A stretch of 64,000 nt of DNA from Orientallactaga sibirica (Eukaryota; Chordata; Mammalia; Rodentia; Dipodidae): positions 9,210,001 to 9,274,000 of the forward strand of contig JAEOAD010000031.1 in NCBI GenBank assembly GCA_036365145.1. The letters are read 5' to 3'. The notes below the pieces were generated by a model, which was not told the origin of the DNA, searched no databases, and worked only from the letters and a program-made list of their open reading frames with translations. The translations under genes were made by a program, and so were the position numbers. Positions within the stretch are counted from its first letter, which is position 1; every line of letters starts with the position of its first letter. Of this stretch, positions 46,608 to 58,490 are shown one piece after another.

Positions 46608-46795
46608 GGGCTGGGCTGTGCAGCCTGACAAACCTAAGGACCCAGGTTTGATTCTCCAGGTTCTACGTAAGCCAGATGCACATGGTGGCACATACATCTG
46701 GAGTTCCTTTGCAGTGGCTAGAGACCCCGATGTTCCCATTTTCCCAGTATCTCTCTCTGTCATAAATTAATTAATTAATTAATTTAATTCTCCAG
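46608..46795 (+). mobile_element. B2-like SINE with deleted head
   Basis: The head has lost about 25 bp ('gggctgggctgtgcagcctg'). It continues 'cctaaggacccaggtttgat', 'agccagatgcacatggtggc', then an (ATTA)n tail. Confidence 0.85.
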
Positions 46796-46866
46796 GACTG
46801 TGCCATATGTCCTGTGTGCTTTGACAAGTTTAGAAAGCCTTCCTGAACACTTTTGTTATTATTGTC

Positions 46867-47003
46867 TATGTTTTCCAGGTAGGGTCTCACTCTAGCCTAG
46901 GCTGACCTAGAATTCACTATGTAGTCTCAGGCTGACCTCAGTCTCACAGTGATACTCCTACCTCTGCCTCCCAAGTGCTAGGATTAAAAGCTTGCACTAC
47001 CTT
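46867..47003 (-). mobile_element. B1 SINE, antisense, host of next B1
   Basis: 'aggtagggtctcactctagc' to 'attaaaagcttgcactacc'; the last few head bases seem to reappear after the next element at about 47,195-47,205. Confidence 0.85.
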
Positions 47004-47194
47004 TTTTTTTTTTTTTTTTTTTTTTTTTGTTGTTGTTGTTTGTTTGTTTTTGGTTTTTTGAGGTAGGGTCTCATTCTAGCCCAGGCTGACCTGGAATTCA
47101 CTCTGTATTCTCAGGGTGGCCTCGAACTCACGGTGATCCTCCTACCTCTGCCTCCCAAGTGCTGGGATTGAAGGCGTGAGCCACCACACCCGGC
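47004..47194 (-). mobile_element. B1 SINE, antisense, abutting another B1
   Basis: A tail of about 28 T plus GTT/GTTT repeats, then a well-preserved body to 'gtgagccaccacacccggcc'. It sits at the 5' end of the neighbouring B1, so it probably inserted there. Confidence 0.92.
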
Positions 47195-47205
47195 CACCTG
47201 GCTAA

Positions 47206-48030
47206 TTTTTTCCCTCCAATTTTGTGATTTGGAATTGTGCCAAAACTTTACCATGCAGAATGATTGTTAATAACAAATGAGATTCTGTATGTTAGATTCC
47301 CTTTCCATTGTGGGCTACTGAGTAGACACCCCACACAAGTGACCTTCCCAAATAACCTGCTTTATGCAACAAGGTCCACCAAACTTATTGGCTTAATACA
47401 CACACTTTTCATCTGCAGTTTCTATGAGAGAGACCCTGGCATAAATTCTCTGTGTCCTCTATTGCAAGGGATGGCCAGGGCTTCCATCTCATCTCCAGGC
47501 TCACCAGGGGAAGAACCCATGTCCAACTGAAGGTGGAAGTGAAAGAAACTAAGCCTTTGTGGGACTATTGGGTCTGAAGTTTATACTTGATCTTAGCCAG
47601 AGGACATCCTTGGTACTTTTCTGCATGGGTCTTCTCAATATGACAACTTTCCTGATGAGCAATACCAAGAAAATCTCCGAGAAATGGAAATTACAATATT
47701 TTGTTACCCGTCACTACAGAGGCATTCATTCTACCACATCTGCTACCTTAGGCATATGTCATTACAGAAACATGACACAAGTTAGGAATTACATAAAGGG
47801 GAGAAGATCACACAGAGAATGAATCTCAGAGCAATCAGTGACCAATGGGAATCCTTCAGAAACCACTTGGCATAACTCTCAACTATATGTTCTCTTAGGA
47901 CATTATTGAAGTTCTCACTTTCTGTCTCTCTCATTCTCTCCATATCTGTATATACATATATTTATGTATGATTTTAATGTAATAATTAATTCATATTATC
48001 TCTAAAATGCAAACATTATACAAAAAACAA
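47206..48030. other. No gene or repeat recognised
   Basis: Unassigned. The two 87-88-codon frames at 47,264-47,822 have no motif. A 20-bp similarity to U2 snRNA near 47,581 is too short to call. Confidence 0.35.
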
Positions 48031-48033
48031 AAC

Positions 48034-48034
<1 letters not shown>

Positions 48035-48087
<53 letters not shown>
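48035..48087. repeat. (AT)n microsatellite
   Basis: About 26 uninterrupted AT units. Confidence 0.97.
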
Positions 48088-48090
<3 letters not shown>

Positions 48091-48104
48091 TTTATGAATC
48101 TCTG

Positions 48105-48690
48105 TGGGCTGGAGATGGCTTAGTATTTAAGAGCACTTACTGCATAAGCATGAGGGTCAGAAAGGCCTGAGACCACTGAGTTCAATCCTAGCACCCAAAT
48201 AAACAGCAGAGCATGGCCATGCATTTGTATAAACTGAGTTCTGAGGGAGAAGCAGAGATCAGAAAGTCACTTACTGATGGAAAAATCAATATAAACACCA
48301 GGTGTGGTTTGAGTGAGAGACTCTGCCAAAGTAATAGGGAGATGAAGCCGGGTGTGGTGGTGCATGCCTTTAATCCCAGCACTCAGGAGGCAGAGGTAGG
48401 AGGATCACCATGAGTTCAAGGCCACACTGAGACTACAGTTTATTCCAGGTCAGCCTGGGCCAGAGTGAGACCCTACCTCGAAAAACTAAAAAAAATAAAA
48501 TAAAGTAAAAAAGTAATAGGGAGATGAGCTAAAATGGGAGACAGTCAATGCTCTCCTCTGGCTTTTGCAAGTGTGCCCATAAGACATGCACATCTGCACA
48601 CACATGGGTATGCACCACACACACACTTCAAATCACATATCACACCATGCATGCTACTTAGACACACATGTGTGTATGCCAAAAATAAAA
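48105..48690 (+). mobile_element. B4-type chimeric SINE, host of a nested B1
   Basis: ID-like head 'gggctggagatggcttagta', 'actgagttcaatcctagcac', then 'gagggagaagcagagatcag'. After the nested B1 it runs into a CA-rich 3' end. Confidence 0.6.
48346..48509 (+). mobile_element. B1 SINE, nearly intact, nested
   Basis: 'agccgggtgtggtggtgcat' head, full body and A-rich tail. Perfect 18-bp target-site duplication 'aaagtaatagggagatga' at 48328-48345 and 48510-48527. Confidence 0.97.
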
Positions 48691-48699
48691 ATAATAAAT

Positions 48700-49950
48700 G
48701 TGTATATATAAAACGTAGGTGTCAAGGAAACTTCTCTTGTGCCTGGGTCAATGTATTGAGTGTTTTATGTATAAAAGATATGAAGTGCATGTTCCCTTGT
48801 CCTTAAGGAGCACACAGTTCAGTGGTTCATATTGGCTTTTCCATTAAACCTCTTATAAAAGAAGCAGGGATATTATGAGTTTGGGTTTTCAAACAAGCTT
48901 AATGACTCTCTCTGTGTAATATAATAATAAGATATTGAGAACCCAGGAGGAAAACAAAAGTAACCAAGCTAGTCCATCAATCACAAAATCATGGACTAAG
49001 CCTGGAGGAGACAGTCTATCAACTAATAATCAATCTCTCTTCTTTCTGTTTTCAAAGCCCCTTGCTGGTTGTCAAAGTCCCAAGTTTGAAGAGTGTAGAA
49101 AGACATAAGAATGGAAAATGAGCTTGAAAAACTGAAGCTGAGAATTAATTTAGGGTTCAATTATTTTGATATATAAACAAATGTTGAATCAGGTTCCATA
49201 GGGACAGGGATAATTGAAGGAGAGGACACTTTGGAGACAGAAACAAGGTGAAAACGTGCCACAAAACTGAAAGGACGTATGGAAGAGAGGACAATGCCAG
49301 GAGGCCGGTGGTACACGATGACTTTAATTAGAAACTTGGCCCTTCCTTTAGTTATCTCTACAATATAATGTATGAAAATAAGAGGCAGGAATGCATAGTT
49401 AGACTACAGAGTGTTCTGGGATTAGGAAGTATGATTAGATCACACAGAAATCATTTAAGTTCAGAAGGGTTAGTGGTTGAGGGACTAGGTTTATTCAGCT
49501 ATGCATAATTGAACAAATCCAACTCAACACAGCAAGCAAGAACAAAATTATCTATGGAATTCTTTTATTCTTTTATATTTCTTTCTTTGATTTTTCCTTC
49601 AATTGAAGCTTTAGAGGGATTCTTAAGTTCAAGATTTTAGAAAATAACAAGTTTAATAATAGATATTTTCTGTACATGGTTTTCTTAAGAAACATTTAAA
49701 GTAACATATGCATTTAAGTATAAAAGGGAATGAAAAGAAATCTTCAATGTTTACAAGTTTTGTTGTGGTTGGTAGTGATGGATTCAAAATTACTTCATTT
49801 GGTTCAAGTGAGAAATTTAAAGTATGCATAATATCGGTGTTGAATATAAATGGTAGCTATCAGGCACAATTATATGTTATATTTTCAAGTAAAAGATGTC
49901 AGATTGATCAGATATGCTTTGATTTTTGTTCATTTATAAGAGTTACCTTT
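48700..49950. other. No gene or repeat recognised
   Basis: About 1.25 kb unassigned. An 88-codon frame at 49,708-49,974 has no recognisable motif. Confidence 0.35.
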
Positions 49951-49954
49951 CTAT

Positions 49955-50285
49955 TGCTTTTATCAAATACATAACAAAACAACTTATGAGAGGGAATTAT
50001 TTATTGTGACTCATCTTTTCAGGGCCTACCTCCCATCATGGCAGGGAAGACATGTCAAAGCAATTTATGTCATGGTGGACAGAAAGCAGACAGTGAGACA
50101 ACAAGAGACCAAGGACAAGATACTTGCAAAGACCGCCCCCCCAGATACACACATATACCATGACCTAATTTTTCTATCTAGGCCCTACATCTGTCAGTTT
50201 CCACACTCTTAAAATAGTGTCAGCAAGCATGGATCAAGCTAGCATTCAAAACATCAGGCTGTGAGAAACATTCCTATTCACACTA
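49955..50285 (-). mobile_element. MaLR (ORR1-like) LTR, antisense, diverged
   Basis: 'tatgagagggaattatttat', 'ctcccatcatggcagggaag', 'cagaaagcagacagtgagac', 'gcattcaaaacatcaggctg' keep the layout of the 29.6 kb copy. Confidence 0.5.
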
Positions 50286-50334
50286 TCATTATAAAACCTA
50301 TTATGTTGACAGTAAATGTTTAATAGTGAAGTAA

Positions 50335-50835
50335 AGCAACATCAGCAATTCTACCCCGAGTTATATGCCTAATTGAAATGCATACATATGTTCAGTCAAA
50401 GGCATGTGATAATAGTATGTCCACAGCAACCCTATTCATAATATCAAAAGTAATACATGATCTAAATGTTCAGCAATAATAGAAAGTAGTGATAAATTGG
50501 ACAATAACCACATGATGAAATTTTATACAGCAATAAAACAAAAGGGTTACAGCTCCCTATAATGAGCAGATCTCCAAACATATTAATTAATGAAAGAATC
50601 CACACTCAAAAGACTCATAAGGCTCAATCATACTTATGTAAACTATAAAAACGGGCAAAATTAAGATAGTGTTAGGGATCAGGATAGTGCATAAACTTAG
50701 AGGTGGGTTTCTGTCTGCAAAGGCTCAGAAGGCAAGATTTTTCAGTGCTTGGTGGGAATTCTTTCACTTGAAGCTAGTCACACAAGTATAAACAGTACAA
50801 ATATTTGTCAAGTTATATACATATATATTTTCTTT
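50335..50835 (+). mobile_element. Ancient L1 ORF2 end and 3' UTR
   Basis: 'agcaattctaccccgagtta', 'ctattcataatatcaaaagt', 'acagcaataaaacaaaaggg' and 'gtgggtttctgtctgcaaag' follow the order of an ancient mammalian L1. No frame survives. Confidence 0.55.
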
Positions 50836-51093
50836 ATATAATTTCAGTAAAATACTGGATATGTGAATAAAATAGTAATTAAATTAAAAAATCCATACTA
50901 GTGTTACAAAGTTAAAAGGATGCTAACAGCCCACATAAATCATTATAGAGTAATTAAAAAGGTTGTAATCAGATAGAAATAACTAAAAACACAATAAATT
51001 GCAATTAATTTAAAAAATTACAAGGTTAGTCAGGTGAAGGTCCTCACAAAAGTTGTTTTTCTCTATTAGATTTTAGAGATGTGGTCATTTGAA

Positions 51094-51510
51094 TCAGATG
51101 TCACTCCTAAATGCATGTGTTCTGAATTTTTTTTTCTGGATTATGTATTTTATATATGGTATATGTGAATTATTTTGTTGTTGTTGTTCTGAATGTTTGA
51201 TAATCAACTGATGGCAATTTGTGAAGTGGAGCCTTGTTGGAGAACGTGTGTTTCTCAGAGTGGACCTTGAGGATTATCTCCCCTAGCTTGCCAGTGCTAA
51301 TTGGCTCACTCTCCTGCTGCTGTTGTCCACTTGGTATGGGCCAAGAGGTCATGTTTAGCTTCTGCTCTACCATTATGAAACTGCTGCTTGAGACAGTAAG
51401 CCAAAGTAAAAAAAAAAAAAAATGTTTATAAAAAATAAAAATAAACTTTCCTTCTATGAGATGTTTTTGGCTGGGTGCTTTTTCCCAGCAAGGAGAAGGT
51501 AGCTACAATG
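51094..51510 (+). mobile_element. MaLR (ORR1-like) LTR, diverged
   Basis: 'gtggtcatttgaatcagatg', 'gtggagccttgttggagaac', 'ctgctctaccattatgaaac', 'gacagtaagccaaagtaaa', end 'ggtagctacaatgg'. A-rich expansion near the poly(A) signal at 51,407-51,445. Confidence 0.6.
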
Positions 51511-52065
51511 GAATAATTTTGCCTGTGCTTTAAAACATGGTTTATTACCAAAATAGAAAAGTGCATATCATGACTATAAATCCAAAAAAGATGAATTTAT
51601 CCTTTCTTGTAAGAAAGAGTACATAAAATTCAAATATAGGAAGGAAACTATTAAAGAGTAATTAATATATTCAGAGATACAAGTGCCAAAACGATATCCT
51701 TGGGGGTTGGAGAAATCATCATATAGTTTGTTTCTTCAAATATTTTTACCAGGTTCCTGTGTACATTTCTTTTTGGAAACATATTCAAGCCTGGTTGGCA
51801 AGAAATAGTCAGACCCAGGCAGGTAACAGCCCTCTACATGGCCACCTAGTGTTTCCTGGGAGAGTACTCCAGATGAGAAAGTGGCATGTAAGTGAAGTGC
51901 AGTGCCAGCACCTGTCCTTGAAGACTGTGATCAGGATGGAACTTTAATTCTGGGGATTGGCGAAAGATAGGGAATAGAATGTTAAGGATTTAGAGTTAAA
52001 TGTGATTCTAGACTTACATTAACAAAACATTTGCTAAATGTAATGTATTTGGCAAGGAAAATACA
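51511..52065. other. No gene or repeat recognised
   Basis: About 550 bp unassigned. Confidence 0.35.
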
Positions 52066-52069
52066 ATGG

Positions 52070-52205
52070 ACCTGCAGAGAGAGTTCAATGGTTAAAGATG
52101 CTTGCTTGCCATGTAAAATCAGATGGGCATTTTTTTTTGCAACACCAAAAGATGCTGGTGTACCCATTACACACACACACACACACACAAGTAAATTTAT
52201 TAAAA
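52070..52205 (+). mobile_element. B2-like SINE with large internal deletion
   Basis: Head 'gcagagagagttcaatggtt', then a jump to 'gctggtgtacccattacac' with a (CA)n run (52,169-52,189) in place of the TC stretch. Confidence 0.6.
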
Positions 52206-53139
52206 AATAGATGTGAACCAAAATTAAATGACACACTTATTTCCAGCTGATAGACATTGTTCAGTGAAGACTTGTCTCTGAATTATTAAACCACATTGAC
52301 CTGAGATTAAGATTCTGCATGAACTTGGTGATTATGGAAAACTACTGTAAACCAGAATATTTGGAGCAATCAAGAATGGAATGTGAGCTAAGGTAGGCGC
52401 TTTGTGCTGTCACTAAGAGGCATGCATTCCTGCCCATCACTATGTACATGAAACATGTACCTTTGTACTCTTCCTCAAAGCCCTGCCTAGCCCTGCAGTC
52501 AGCATTTTCTTTTCCTTCCTCTTAAATTATCCTGTTGCCTAGTTTATCCTTATGGAATGCATACTAGAATGATATAGTTTGCCATTGGACAGTGAACACC
52601 GGTCTGCCACTCCTAAGTGAGGCCCAAGCAGCCTGTAAACCACTCCTGTCAGAGTGATAACAGTGTACACACTCACAGTCCAGCACTAGCATACCTCTCT
52701 ACCCCTACGAGGTTACTCTACACATATTTGTGTCGAGTTAATCTGAAGTGCTGACATCTGGAACACATTGTTCTAGAGTCTTGCCTAGTACTTTCATCTC
52801 ATCATTCTGCATTCCACTTAGTACATGAAACCGTTTAGATTTGATTTTTGTTCTGTCACCAACTGGTTCTCCTTAAGTGTAATAAATCATAATTATAAAC
52901 CAAAACACAGAAATGTGGCTCTCTATAAAATGTTCTTAATGATTTTGAAAATTTCTCAACCTTTGTATACATTAAGCATTACATCAGGTATTAGTATAAA
53001 TATAATCTTATATAATATTGTATATCATGTGCTATATTTATCAATTATCTTATCATACAAATGATTTTAAAATGTAAATATATGCATATATTAAGATGGT
53101 TTCCTAGTAGCTATTTTTACAATATTATTTAAATTAATT
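52206..53139. other. No gene recognised; holds one copy of a 54-bp repeat
   Basis: Unassigned apart from the short repeat at 52,589-52,642. 52,960-53,150 is very AT-rich. Confidence 0.35.
52589..52642 (+). repeat. 54-bp direct repeat, copy 1
   Basis: Shares 52 of 54 bases with 53,771-53,824, including 'ccactcctaagtgaggccca'. No poly(A) tail or flanking duplication. Confidence 0.95.
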
Positions 53140-53327
53140 AAGATATTTTAAACAAAAGTTATTTGTTAGAGAGAGTATGAGTATTCCAGGGCCTGATACT
53201 CCTGCAAACAAACTACAGACTCATACACCACATTGTGCATCTGGCTTTAGATGATGCTGGGGAAGTGAACCTCTGCCTGTAGGCATTACAAGCAGTGTCT
53301 TTAACCACTAAGCAATCTCCCCAGTCT
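53140..53327 (-). mobile_element. B2-like SINE, antisense, diverged
   Basis: 'caaactacagactcatacac', 'acattgtgcatctggcttta', 'ccactaagcaatctccccag'. Confidence 0.8.
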
Positions 53328-54255
53328 GGAACTAATTTTTAAATAGATAACCAAGAATAACCTGGATATGAATGAAAGCTGCTTAGTTGGAGGACATCAC
53401 TAGAGAAATGGACAGAAATGAGTGAGCTGCTCAGATGTGAGTAGAAGGAGTTTATGGAACATATGAATGATGGCTTTTGCAAGGAATAATATCAGTTTCA
53501 TTGCCATTACACAAGCACTGCACAAAAATAAAAATTCTTTTCAAAAATTCTGGTATAGCTTTTGAGTATGAAGAAGTGATCATTCAGTATGGGCAGGGCT
53601 CAGACACTCTATTTCCTTTTGGCCTGTGCTTCACACATACTAGGTGCTTCTTTTAAAATGTGCTGGTAACGATTGCAAAGGAATAAACAGCCCGTGTTGT
53701 TTTCTTCCATTAGAGTTAGTAATGGAGGACTGAGGATTTCTTTTTTGAGAAATACATCCTGGAATCCTGAACAGTGGACACGGGTCTGCCACTCCTAAGT
53801 GAGGCCCAAGCAGCCTGTAAACCAGACCCTGCTGAGTTCCAGTATTCCAGAAACCTTGCTGCCCTTATTCCTTGTGGCTTCAGTCACCATCCTGATGCCT
53901 CGTTCAATGCATTTCCAGAATTCCAACACTAAGCTACTGTAAGCATAGGCAGGGATTTTCCCCTCTTTATTTCAGCTTCTCTACAGGAAATACAAGCAGT
54001 AAAAATGCCCACCTTTTAGATTGCTGCAAGATAGTGAAAATGAGTATCTATTAATATAACTGTTAGGAATGTGAGTGTAAGCTACAGAACTACTGAAAAG
54101 TATTTGTTTTCAAATATGTACTATGAGTCCTCAATCTTAAGTGTTCTGAGTTGTCCACTCCTCTGTCCCCTAAAATCTTTCTCAAAAGCTTTCTGTTCAC
54201 TTACTTTTGCTTTTGCCCCATGCACTTTACCTTGCACTATTTAAAAGCAACGTGC
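53328..54255. other. No gene recognised; holds second 54-bp repeat
   Basis: About 930 bp unassigned apart from 53,771-53,824. Confidence 0.35.
53771..53824 (+). repeat. 54-bp direct repeat, copy 2
   Basis: See 52,589-52,642; same orientation, 1,182 bp downstream. Confidence 0.95.
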
Positions 54256-54490
54256 TTGGGAGGAGAGATGGCTTAGCAGTTAAGGCACTTGCCTGTGAAG
54301 ACTAAAAAGCCAGGTTTGATTCACCAGTAAGCCAGATTCATGAGTTGGCATATGACTCTGGAGTTCTTTTGCAGTGGTTAGACGCCCTGGTGTGCCCATT
54401 CTCCTTATCTCTCTGTCTCTTTTCCTCTCTCTCCTACTCTCTCTCATAAATAAATGAATGAATGAATGAATAAATAAATAAATAAATAAA
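54256..54490 (+). mobile_element. B2-like SINE
   Basis: 'gagagatggcttagcagtta', 'ttttgcagtggttagacgcc', TC-rich part, AATGAATG/AAATAAAT tail. Imperfect target-site duplication around 'caa(c/t)gtgct'. Confidence 0.92.
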
Positions 54491-54504
54491 ACAATGTGCT
54501 CAAA

Positions 54505-54565
54505 GTCTCCACTGTTTAATCAGCTAGGCCAATGCTCTACAACTGAACTACATCCACAGCCTGAG
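54505..54565 (-). mobile_element. ID-type SINE fragment, antisense
   Basis: 'ctaggccaatgctctacaac' and 'gaactacatccacagcctga' match an antisense ID element. Confidence 0.5.
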
Positions 54566-54569
54566 ATTA

Positions 54570-55233
54570 CAGGCTTTAGAAAAAAAAAGTTCTGACTGTA
54601 TGATAAAACCACTCATTATTAAGATCCTGTAGGATCAGATACTTGACGGTTTTGACTTTGCAAACTGCCATTGACACTGTTGTTAGGTGTTTCCCAGTAA
54701 TCCTGACATACTTGCTCTCCTTGTTTCTGCTGTAGGACCTTTGCACATGCCATTTCCTTGGCCTGAGAAGGTCTTCCTGAATATGGAAAGTTTATTATTT
54801 CATTTTCCTTCAGTCCTTTTTAAAAGCACACTTTTATTTGATACAACATTCTTAAGCATATTTATTATTATATAACATATTATGCATATTTATATATTTT
54901 ATGTATTTGTATTTATATTTTTTATATATTTTATGGATTTGTTTAGTGGATGCATTACATATGTGTGTTTTGTGTACATAAGCACCAAGAAACAACTTCA
55001 GTACTATTTCAATTTTAGAAAATATTTTAATATATTCCCATATGCAAATATCAAAATAAAATCTTTATACCCTCTTCACAAGAATAGAAAAAGACAATTG
55101 TTTAAAACTTAGATTCTCTTTACTATAAAATATCAATTATATTATAGTATAATAAAAATAAAATGTTTATAACATATATGGTGTGGAACAAAACTTATTT
55201 GGCCTAATACAGAAGGAATGCTTTAAAAGCCAT
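54570..55233. other. AT-rich sequence, no gene found
   Basis: Very AT-rich between 54,850 and 55,190. No family identified. Confidence 0.35.
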
Positions 55234-55456
55234 AGGGACTAGAGACACAGCTTAGCAGTTAGAGTGATTGCCAGCAAAACCAAAGGACCCGGGTTCTATT
55301 CCCTAGTGCCCATGTGAAGCCAGATACACAAGGTTGCACATGCATCTGCAGTTTTTTTGCAGTGGCTAAGAGAACCTGTTATGTCCTTTCTCTCTCTTTC
55401 TCTCTCTTTCTGCCTCTGCCCACTTCCTTTCTCAAATAAATAAATAGAATTAAAAA
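55234..55456 (+). mobile_element. B2-like SINE
   Basis: 'agggactagagacacagctt', 'ccaaaggacccgggttctat', 'tttttgcagtggctaagaga', TC-rich stretch and AAATAAATAA tail. Confidence 0.9.
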
Positions 55457-55464
55457 TGACATTA

Positions 55465-55633
55465 AGCCGGGTTTGGTGGCACACGCCTTTATTTCCAGCT
55501 ATTGGGAGGCAGAGGTAGGAAGCCGTGAGTTTGAGGCCACCCTGAGATTACATAGTTAATTCCAGGTCAGCCTGGGCCAGAGTGAGACCCTACCTTGAAA
55601 AACCAAAAAAAAAAAAAAAAAAAAAAAAACAAA
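55465..55633 (+). mobile_element. B1 SINE with long A tail
   Basis: 'agccgggtttggtggcacac' to 'agagtgagaccctaccttga', A tail of about 25. Target-site duplication 'gacatta' at 55458-55464 and 55634-55640. It inserted at the tail of the preceding SINE. Confidence 0.95.
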
Positions 55634-55810
55634 GACATTAAAATCATAAACAACTAAGGGCTTGTTTCCAACAGCTCTGTTCAATATTTTATTAGAATTT
55701 CTAAGCTAGAAAAAATGTCTGTCAGTCTGAAGATAATATTAATTATTTATAAAAAGAAGTTTGGGTCTCCATAGTCAAGTTCTTAAAACTGATCATTAAA
55801 ATGTCTTATC

Positions 55811-56027
55811 TGGGGGCTGGAGAGATGGCTTAGTGATTAAGGCACTTGCCTGCAAAGCCAAAGGACGTCAGTTTGATTCCCCAGGACCCACATAAACCAG
55901 ATGCACAAGGGAGCGTGCATCTGGAGTTTGTTTGCAGTGGCTGGAAGCCCTGGCATGTCCATTCTCTCTCTCTCTGCTTCTTTCCCTCTCTTAAGTAAAT
56001 AAATAAAAATAAAATATATTTTTAAAA
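55811..56027 (+). mobile_element. B2-like SINE, well preserved
   Basis: 'gggctggagagatggcttag', 'accagatgcacaagggagcg', 'tttgcagtggctggaagccc'. Target-site duplication 'gtcttatc' at 55803-55810 and 56029-56036. Confidence 0.95.
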
Positions 56028-56039
56028 AGTCTTATCAGG

Positions 56040-56579
56040 CATCTAGCAATAAAATGAAAAATGTAAAATATAGTACATACTTATATACTCAGAGTAGAGT
56101 AACAAATATGTCTTTAACACCCTCTTACAAATGTCAAAATTCTGCCCACTGAGATAAATTTAAGAACAGAGAAGCATGGAAAAATGATAAATCATTATTT
56201 CATGGTATTGGGGAGAATAAATAAATGGTTTTAATAGATCTGTGTCATATAGATATGAGTTATTATCGTAAAGAAGAAAAACAAGTATGTATAATAAAAA
56301 GAAAATAGTAAAGGAGGTATTGATAACTGTTTAATAAGAAATAGAAGTGCAAAGGGATGTTAGCATGCATGGAGCAAATTGACAGCAACATTAAAAAGGC
56401 AGAGCCTAGCATTGTGTGCATAAAACAACCAGCCATCTTGTTGATTCATGGGAATAAAAACTGGTTCCACCAATGTGGAAGAAACATTGGCACTGTCTTG
56501 TAAAGATGACCAGGCACCTTTGGTGTTTGTTGTTGTGGGTTCTTCCATTAATTTTTCACTTTTTTGAGTCCCAATTTAA
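56040..56579. other. No gene or repeat recognised
   Basis: About 540 bp of unassigned AT-rich sequence. Confidence 0.35.
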
Positions 56580-56960
56580 TTGTAGGGAGGATAGTTCATC
56601 TAACAATTCCATTCTTGGGAATATAAAATTGTAAAATGTTGACGTATGCTTCAATAAATTTGCAGAAGTATGTTCATGGTGAAGAAGTTTACAATTTACA
56701 AAAGTGGTAATCAAACCACATGTGCTCTGCTAGGAGACTGGATCATTTTAATCCATGATGTTCAAAAAAATGAATGTTACAGATCAGGAAAACATATGAT
56801 TGAGTGGGGAAAACAATTTTCAGTTGAATACATATTATAGTAAACCAGAATGATGAGAAATACACCTACAATTGATTCAAAATATTTTGCTTATGGAAAT
56901 GTCTGTGTCTATGTTTGTAAAGCATAATAGTCCAAACAGACAATAAAAATACATGATTAA
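56580..56960 (+). mobile_element. Ancient L1 ORF2-end fragment
   Basis: 'ctaacaattccattcttggg', 'gaagtatgttcatggtgaag' and 'aatccatgatgttcaaaaaa' loosely follow the order of ancient L1. Weak. Confidence 0.35.
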
Positions 56961-57089
56961 AAGAGGGATTATCTGGCTGTGAATATGGCGCAGTGTTAAT
57001 GGAAACTTTTCCCTTCAGAGACACGGACACATGTCTTCAAATGGGGCACAGATGGCAGAACATAATATGATTACACCAATACCAGTTCA

Positions 57090-57550
57090 GAAAAACAATA
57101 ATTTTACTAGAGCATATAGGAACATGGAGACCTCAAAGCAGCCACTTTGATGGAGATTCCTGTATCAAAATTACTTCTTGAATGTTCCTCCCTCAGCCTC
57201 AGGATGAGGGCTTACAGACCATTGAGATCCCATAGCAGCTGAACCACAGAGAGTCTCATTCCACCCTGAAAGACAACTTCTCTGTGGCCACTTTTAGAAG
57301 CTCCTTGTCCCTGTCCAGGTGTATAAGACCACAGAGCAGCATGTCAGTGGGTCTCCCGATGGATGCTCCTCCTTCAGCCTCAGAGTGAGGGAGAGCATGA
57401 GATCCCAAAGCAGCACTGCAGTGTGGCTTACTATACTGGATTTACCCCAGAGGATGCTCCTTCCTCAGTCTCAGTGTGAGGGATTACTCAAAAAAAAAAA
57501 AAAAAAAAAAGAGCGTAGAGACTCCAAAGAAACCACTATATGAAGCTCAT
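57090..57550 (+). repeat. Decayed tandem repeat, ~90-bp period
   Basis: The block 'tgctcctccttcagcctcag' recurs at 57,183, 57,364 and 57,454 (spacing 181 then 90). Companion blocks 'gagacctcaaagcagccact', 'gagatcccaaagcagcactg' and 'gagactccaaagaaaccact' keep phase. One unit near 57,273 is nearly unrecognisable. A21 at 57,490-57,510 interrupts the last unit. Confidence 0.75.
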
Positions 57551-57775
57551 TGTTCCTAGATCTTTTCCTCTCTATATACTCTATCTGCCCACCACACCAG
57601 GCCTCGAGATCTTGTGCATTACTGTATACAGCTGGGGCAAGGGGGGACCTAAATCTCCGGTGGGGGTCTGATGACTCTCCATACCTTCTCTGGTGAGTTG
57701 ACCCAGCTGCTTTTGATAACGCCAGGAATAGTTGTTTGCACCTTCCAATGTGGAGAAAATTTGTCAAACAACACT

Positions 57776-58040
57776 CAGCAAAGTGCTTACTAGATAAGCA
57801 TGATTACTTGAGTTGGAATCCCCAGGTCCTGTGCAAAACCAGGCACCATTGTTGATCCTTTAATCCCAGTGCGGGAGGAGGTGGAGACAAGAGGATCATT
57901 TTACCCAGTCAGTGAGCTCCAGATTGAGTGAAAGACACATTATTAAAAATAATGTGCAGAAAAGATCAAAGAAGACACCTCGGTTGACCTCTGTCCTTCA
58001 CACACACATGTACACACATCTCTGTCTCTCTCAAACATAC
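57776..58040 (+). mobile_element. B4-type chimeric SINE
   Basis: 'aaagtgcttactagataagc', 'ttggaatccccaggtcctgt', 'tcctttaatcccagtgcggg', CA-rich 3' end. Confidence 0.6.
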
Positions 58041-58281
58041 ACGTGAGCTATTATTATCAATAGAAATGGATCTCTCCAAGTTCATAGACTCAATGGGAGG
58101 AAACAATAGTATCAATAGATATATAAAATAATTTGATAAATTTGAATACCTAATAATGATATAAAATTAAGTTAGAAATAGAAGGAAAATTCCTTATACC
58201 TTATAAGGCTACTATCAAAACCCAACAAAGTGCTACTATTTCTACTATTATGAAGAAGAACAAACTGGGATTTCAGAAATA

Positions 58282-58490
58282 GGGCTGGGTATATAACAAA
58301 GTTGCTAGAACACTTGCCAAGCATACATGAAAATCTGAATTCAATCTGTAGCAGTGCATAAACTGGACACCAGAGCACAACCCCAGCATAACTCCCCCAA
58401 CAGGAGGGTCCAGAGCTTAAGGTCATTCTCAGCTACATACAATATTCAAGGCCAGACGGGAATACATGAATCTCTGTCTCAAAAATTAGA
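58282..58490 (+). mobile_element. ID/B1 chimeric SINE, old
   Basis: 'agggctgggtatataacaaa', 'acacttgccaagcatacatg', then 'caaggccagacgggaataca' and 'tctctgtctcaaaaat'. Confidence 0.55.

Noticed and set aside
47578..47603. Similarity to the 5' end of U2 snRNA (reverse of 'tacttgatcttagcca')
   Set aside because: Only about 20 bases match and neither flank continues like U2, so chance is likely.
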